Source: Skeletonema tropicum (lineage: Eukaryota; Bacillariophyta; Thalassiosirophyceae; Thalassiosirales; Thalassiosiraceae). Taken from it: 64,000 bases of DNA. The notes below the pieces were generated by a model, which saw nothing but the letters and a program-made list of their open reading frames with translations, was not told the DNA's origin and did no database searches. Positions 60,577 to 64,000 of this stretch are shown piece after piece. The stretch is from positions 3,906,001-3,970,000 of the forward strand of contig CM074132.1 in the NCBI GenBank assembly GCA_037178625.1, written 5' to 3'. How positions within the stretch are numbered: position 1 is the first letter of the stretch; each line of letters opens with the position of its first letter. Made by a program: the position numbers and the translations under genes.

Positions 60577-62808
60577 GTGGTGCATCACAACTCGACTGAG
60601 CATCGTGACTTCCAGCACAGGACTTTAGCAACTGTCACTGACTGTTCTATTCCCAAGTTCTTTGTTACATACTACCGTCGGCAAGGAAAGTCTACTGCTG
60701 GACTCGTTTCGGATCATCATGTACAAGTGCACACCTGCGGAATACAAGACATCTTTTCTTTAGAGTTCTGGAAGACATCAACATCAATCCATCAACTTAA
60801 TCATGTCTTCTTGTTTTGGAGAGGCATTTCTTGCGTGTCTTGCGCTTCGTGTGCATCAAACGATGCTGATTTATCGGTGGAGGATATCATTCTGGCATTA
60901 CTATGGGGAGGGTTTCTCACGCATAAACGAACTTCAACATCCGTGTCGCCGGTTAAGAATTGCTACGCTGACTTGTGCTTTGCGGATAATGCTACTTCGT
61001 TGACCATCAGTAATGATGTTTGTACGACCAATATCGCCGCTTGTGTCGCATCGTTGGTTATTGGGAAGCTTTTGTTCAAGAAGACCAAGCATAATGTCCG
61101 CTGCCTTCATCAAGATGATTTGATTATTGGAAGTCTGCAACAAGATATTTCGCCACAACCATCGAGTCCAATGGACATACACCTTTCTGGTTTTGTCGTC
61201 ATCACCAGTGTCCGCTTTGGAAGTAGTACTCAACTTCATCGCATCTTCTTGCCATGGGGAGCTGCTCCATCCAACTGCACTCCGATCGCTTTGCAAATCA
61301 TCTACATACTTTTGCATGATCTTGTGAGCTACGATACTACCTCTACGGATAATAGCAAGTTCTACGCTAAGAGACCATCTTGTACATCTTCGATGGATGG
61401 GGAGCAATTATTACCTGCGATCCAATACTTTATTAATTTAGAGTTGTCTCGATGCTTTGAGATGAATAGGGAACGCTTGCCTGTGCATTTGCAACATTTC
61501 TATTGCCATTTGGTTGTTGGAGAATATCAATGTGATGTTTCGTCGTACCCATCGATTAATTTCCAAGACTTCGCTGATCAGTGTAGCCGTTGCTATGACA
61601 TGCACAGAGCTTATTTTGCTTGCAATATCTTTCGTGACTGTACAGCTTTTGATATTACAGCATGGGGAAGGAATCGCTGCTGCCATTTCTACAAGGGTCG
61701 ACGAAGCTACTATATGCCTGCTGATAGTATGCTGACGGATGGTCAACTTGCTGGGACTGATCGACTTCATCATATCATCCATCTATGGGGAGATGCTTCT
61801 TGTGTATCTTACGACTTGTTCGATACATTCGATCTTGCTCTGACAGGTACACATTGGATTGGATTTCGACACGGGAAAGGGAAATCTTCTGCGACACATT
61901 TCCTTCCAATTTTGTCTGCTCGACTTGGAAATGATATTACTATCTCGGAGATAGGAAGTGGTGCTATTTCGCAGGACATCGGTATTGGCAATCGTACTAT
62001 CAATATCAATGCTGATTATGCATTGCGGATCGATGGGCCCATTCTACGTGATCGTATCATCTCGAAATTCAAGGATCTTGTGAGTAGTGAACTTTGTAGT
62101 TGCAATGCTGATCATGCGGAGCGTTGGAGTTCGAAGTCCATTCTGCATCTCATCTACGTTGGATGCTCTTTCAAACCAAGTATTGCTACTACTTGTCAAC
62201 GCAATGATTCTATTGGATTCACTGTTGGGAATGTCATGCGAGACATCATTTCTGCTCGATTTATCTCCGTTCAATTTCCAGACGGGCATGATCAACTTCA
62301 ACTTCGCGATCAACTCCAAGTTCAAGTCACAACTGCGCATCGACTACTCGTTCAAGTCACAAGTGACATATCCTTTGCGAACAGCCACATCACCTCATCT
62401 TTCGCATCTTGTGATTACTCGTTGAATACGTTGAGTTGGATGGCCTTGTGGGGAGAGGAGATCTTAGTAGAGAAGATACTAGTTGCGAAGGAAGAGTTAT
62501 GGGGAGAGACATCTGCATTGATTGAGACAATTATTGAAGCAATGACAGGAGAATACAGGTTTGGGTTCAGTCATGAAGACAACGTACTACACAACCGCTG
62601 GCGTTATTCTCATGCGAGTTTCGGACTTTTCTTTGGATTGGTATTGCTCTTGCGATGTGTTATGGGGAGCCATACACTTCAGACTGTTGATTTGGACATA
62701 TCAATATCGTGTCGTTGGGGAGTGACAGCCGGAAAATTAGGGTACCTAATTTATGGGTATATATACGGACACTCACTGATATGTAAGCATACGGGTACTT
62801 TCTGGTAA
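60577..62808 (+). CDS. LTR-element ORF, downstream half, unknown function
   Basis: 743 codons open from 60577, ending in the 3' LTR. The frame is open from the TTA duplication at 60561 and continues the frame of the 58150 ORF. Composition is rich in Ser, Ile, His, Asp and Cys, with repeated WG words (LLWGG, LPWGA, HLWGD, ALWGE, ELWGE) coming from a recurring TGGGGAG motif. A hydrophobic segment (FGLFFGLVLLLRCV) lies near the C-terminus. No known domain. A 2.2-kb open frame is unlikely by chance, but translation and function are unproven. Confidence 0.5.
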   Translation: MVHHNSTEHRDFQHRTLATVTDCSIPKFFVTYYRRQGKSTAGLVSDHHVQVHTCGIQDIFSLEFWKTSTSIHQLNHVFLFWRGISCVSCASCASNDADLSVEDIILALLWGGFLTHKRTSTSVSPVKNCYADLCFADNATSLTISNDVCTTNIAACVASLVIGKLLFKKTKHNVRCLHQDDLIIGSLQQDISPQPSSPMDIHLSGFVVITSVRFGSSTQLHRIFLPWGAAPSNCTPIALQIIYILLHDLVSYDTTSTDNSKFYAKRPSCTSSMDGEQLLPAIQYFINLELSRCFEMNRERLPVHLQHFYCHLVVGEYQCDVSSYPSINFQDFADQCSRCYDMHRAYFACNIFRDCTAFDITAWGRNRCCHFYKGRRSYYMPADSMLTDGQLAGTDRLHHIIHLWGDASCVSYDLFDTFDLALTGTHWIGFRHGKGKSSATHFLPILSARLGNDITISEIGSGAISQDIGIGNRTININADYALRIDGPILRDRIISKFKDLVSSELCSCNADHAERWSSKSILHLIYVGCSFKPSIATTCQRNDSIGFTVGNVMRDIISARFISVQFPDGHDQLQLRDQLQVQVTTAHRLLVQVTSDISFANSHITSSFASCDYSLNTLSWMALWGEEILVEKILVAKEELWGETSALIETIIEAMTGEYRFGFSHEDNVLHNRWRYSHASFGLFFGLVLLLRCVMGSHTLQTVDLDISISCRWGVTAGKLGYLIYGYIYGHSLICKHTGTFW

Positions 62809-63083
62809 GTGAATGAAAGCACGCTTCAACAATATTCCGCGAAGGGAATGAAGGGAAATCCACCATGATGGATCTCATAGAAGAAAGTAGAAAAGGATCA
62901 CCAATAAAGTAGTGCTATTAGTACTCCCAGTTGACGTGGGGTCAATGCCTCATCTAGACAACGCTTAGAGATAAGTGGCTTTGAGACAAGCAACGTGATA
63001 ACAAACGAAGAACCAGTGCAATTATGTACGGCCTGTAAGGAGTTTCGACTTGTGCAATTCTGTGCATTTTGTGCTGATTTACA
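62723..63083 (+). repeat. 3' LTR
   Basis: 361 bp, lacking the 4-bp ATAT insertion of the 5' copy. Confidence 0.95.
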
Positions 63084-63420
63084 CTTTAATAGGGTTGGCT
63101 CCATCTCGACTTCGATTGGATTCCATTCATAGTGAATCTGCATTTGTGCAGTAGTCAGTCCTCTCCTGAGCTGAGGATGACGAGTGATATATATATGTAA
63201 CAGAAATGTTAAAACACGTCTGGTGGACCCTCTAAGAGGTGACATTATCTTCTACGTTTAGTGATAACGAACCATGTGCTGCAATAGCAATATTTCCCAG
63301 ATCGCACCCTGACGAGTATCTAATACATATAGAGTGATGGATCTTCTATTATCATTTTTGAATTACTTAAGAATTGTGGCACTGTTCATGCAAGAATTAT
63401 TGTGCCAAAAGTCAACTAAA
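63084..63420. repeat. Diverged spacer-type sequence right of the LTR element
   Basis: Starts with the CTTTA duplication, then matches 44380-44600 (ATTCATAGTGAAT, GTAGTCAGTCCTCTCCTGAG, TGATGGATCTTCT). It continues the flank that was split by the LTR element. Confidence 0.7.
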
Positions 63421-63555
63421 TATATATCGCTCTCTGGGGTTATGCTGAGTCCGTATGTTGAGCTTCCACATCAAGGTAAGTTGTTAAGATTATGCCTGGT
63501 TTGCCGGTTTGGGTACTTACGCGTTTGCTCTACTTTGCGTTATTACCCATAGCTA

Positions 63556-64000
63556 GAAAGAGATCAACACATTTCCACCTGACTTCAAAACTTTCACATG
63601 ATGTGGAGCCATAGCAAATGGACACATTGCCTGTGATCTTGATCTAATATGATTGTCTGTTTTGCGGTTTACTCTGCTACAGTATAGTCGCTACATCTTC
63701 CGTCTGTAACAGCGTTGGTAGATATTACCAAATGATTGGGTGAGTCTGGACATGGGGTTCAAAGAGGAGCTTCTATCTTACCCCAAATGCAATCAAAGAT
63801 GCTGCTTTATAGTTGACATCGATAGGACAAGGATGGACTTGACGCTCAAATAGTATCTTGATCTTTTTGTTCACAGCAAGCTGCGCTACTTGACATTTAT
63901 CGTGTTTGTGTCGTGTCAGACTAGCACCTCAGACCTGGGACTGTTTGATCTGCAAATGCCTGAAAATAAAGCTGCAAAAATGATGTCCACTTCTAATACT
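63556..64000. repeat. Dispersed repeat, copy B
   Basis: Partner of 41233-41760 in the same orientation. Runs to the window edge. Confidence 0.75.

Larger units (their letters stand above)
57704..63083 (+). mobile_element. Complete LTR retroelement lacking recognisable pol
   Basis: Two direct repeats of 365 and 361 bp bound 4.65 kb. Both begin TGACAGCC and end GATTTACA (TG...CA), and the element is flanked by the perfect 5-bp duplication CTTTA (57699-57703 and 63084-63088). The LTRs differ by three substitutions and one 4-bp indel, so the insertion is young. A short purine run, GGGGAG, touches the 3' LTR. No tRNA-type primer site is obvious after the 5' LTR. The interior is filled by two plus-strand ORFs in which I see no protease, reverse transcriptase, RNase H or integrase motif set. 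A nested element sits at 59517-60560. Likely moved in trans by another element. Confidence 0.93.

Noticed and set aside
61105..61130. HQDDLIIGS resembling the reverse-transcriptase YVDD box
   Set aside because: None of the neighbouring reverse-transcriptase motifs are present at the expected spacing.

Overview
The window looks like nuclear DNA of a photosynthetic stramenopile, most probably a diatom. The reasons are short GT-AG introns, heat-shock-factor-like paralogues, ankyrin and Cys/His-repeat proteins of a type common in diatoms, a predicted secreted or plastid-type kinase, and abundant tandem and mobile DNA. No prokaryotic gene organisation is present. I cannot name a genus from sequence alone.

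Layout. 1-1410 (-): 5' part of a SET-domain lysine methyltransferase gene. 4396-5148 (+): a Cys/His-repeat gene split by one in-frame stop. 5336-9198 (-): a six-exon gene for a 1115-residue protein joining an STN7/STN8-like kinase domain, a PDZ-like domain and a PP2C phosphatase domain. It shares a 485-bp divergent promoter region with the 5' part of a SAP-domain gene (9684 onward, +). 8364-25863: that promoter region and the first exons of both genes are repeated head to tail ten times. Only the first unit is joined to the rest of the kinase-phosphatase gene, and no unit holds a recognisable 3' part of the SAP gene. 27.1-36.8 kb: a diverged tandem segmental duplication carrying two HSF-like genes, each broken by a different frameshift. 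37.2-40 kb: a terminal exon of unknown function, an ankyrin-repeat gene and a small conserved-looking gene.

41-64 kb is repeat-rich. It holds a 5S rRNA array of roughly 1.02-kb units (seven copies, two with damaged internal promoters). A 4.46-kb insertion flanked by CTTGTT interrupts the array, and inside it lies a 3.04-kb element with perfect 24-bp inverted repeats. After the last 5S unit sits a complete 5.38-kb LTR element (365/361-bp LTRs, TG...CA ends, CTTTA target duplication) with no polymerase that I can recognise. A 1.04-kb Harbinger-like element (TTA target duplication) is nested in it. Its insertion created the stop codon that separates two long ORFs; without it the interior is one reading frame of about 1.2 kb codons.

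The two systems most worth attention are the fused kinase-phosphatase with its promoter/first-exon amplification, and the pol-less LTR element with a single giant ORF.
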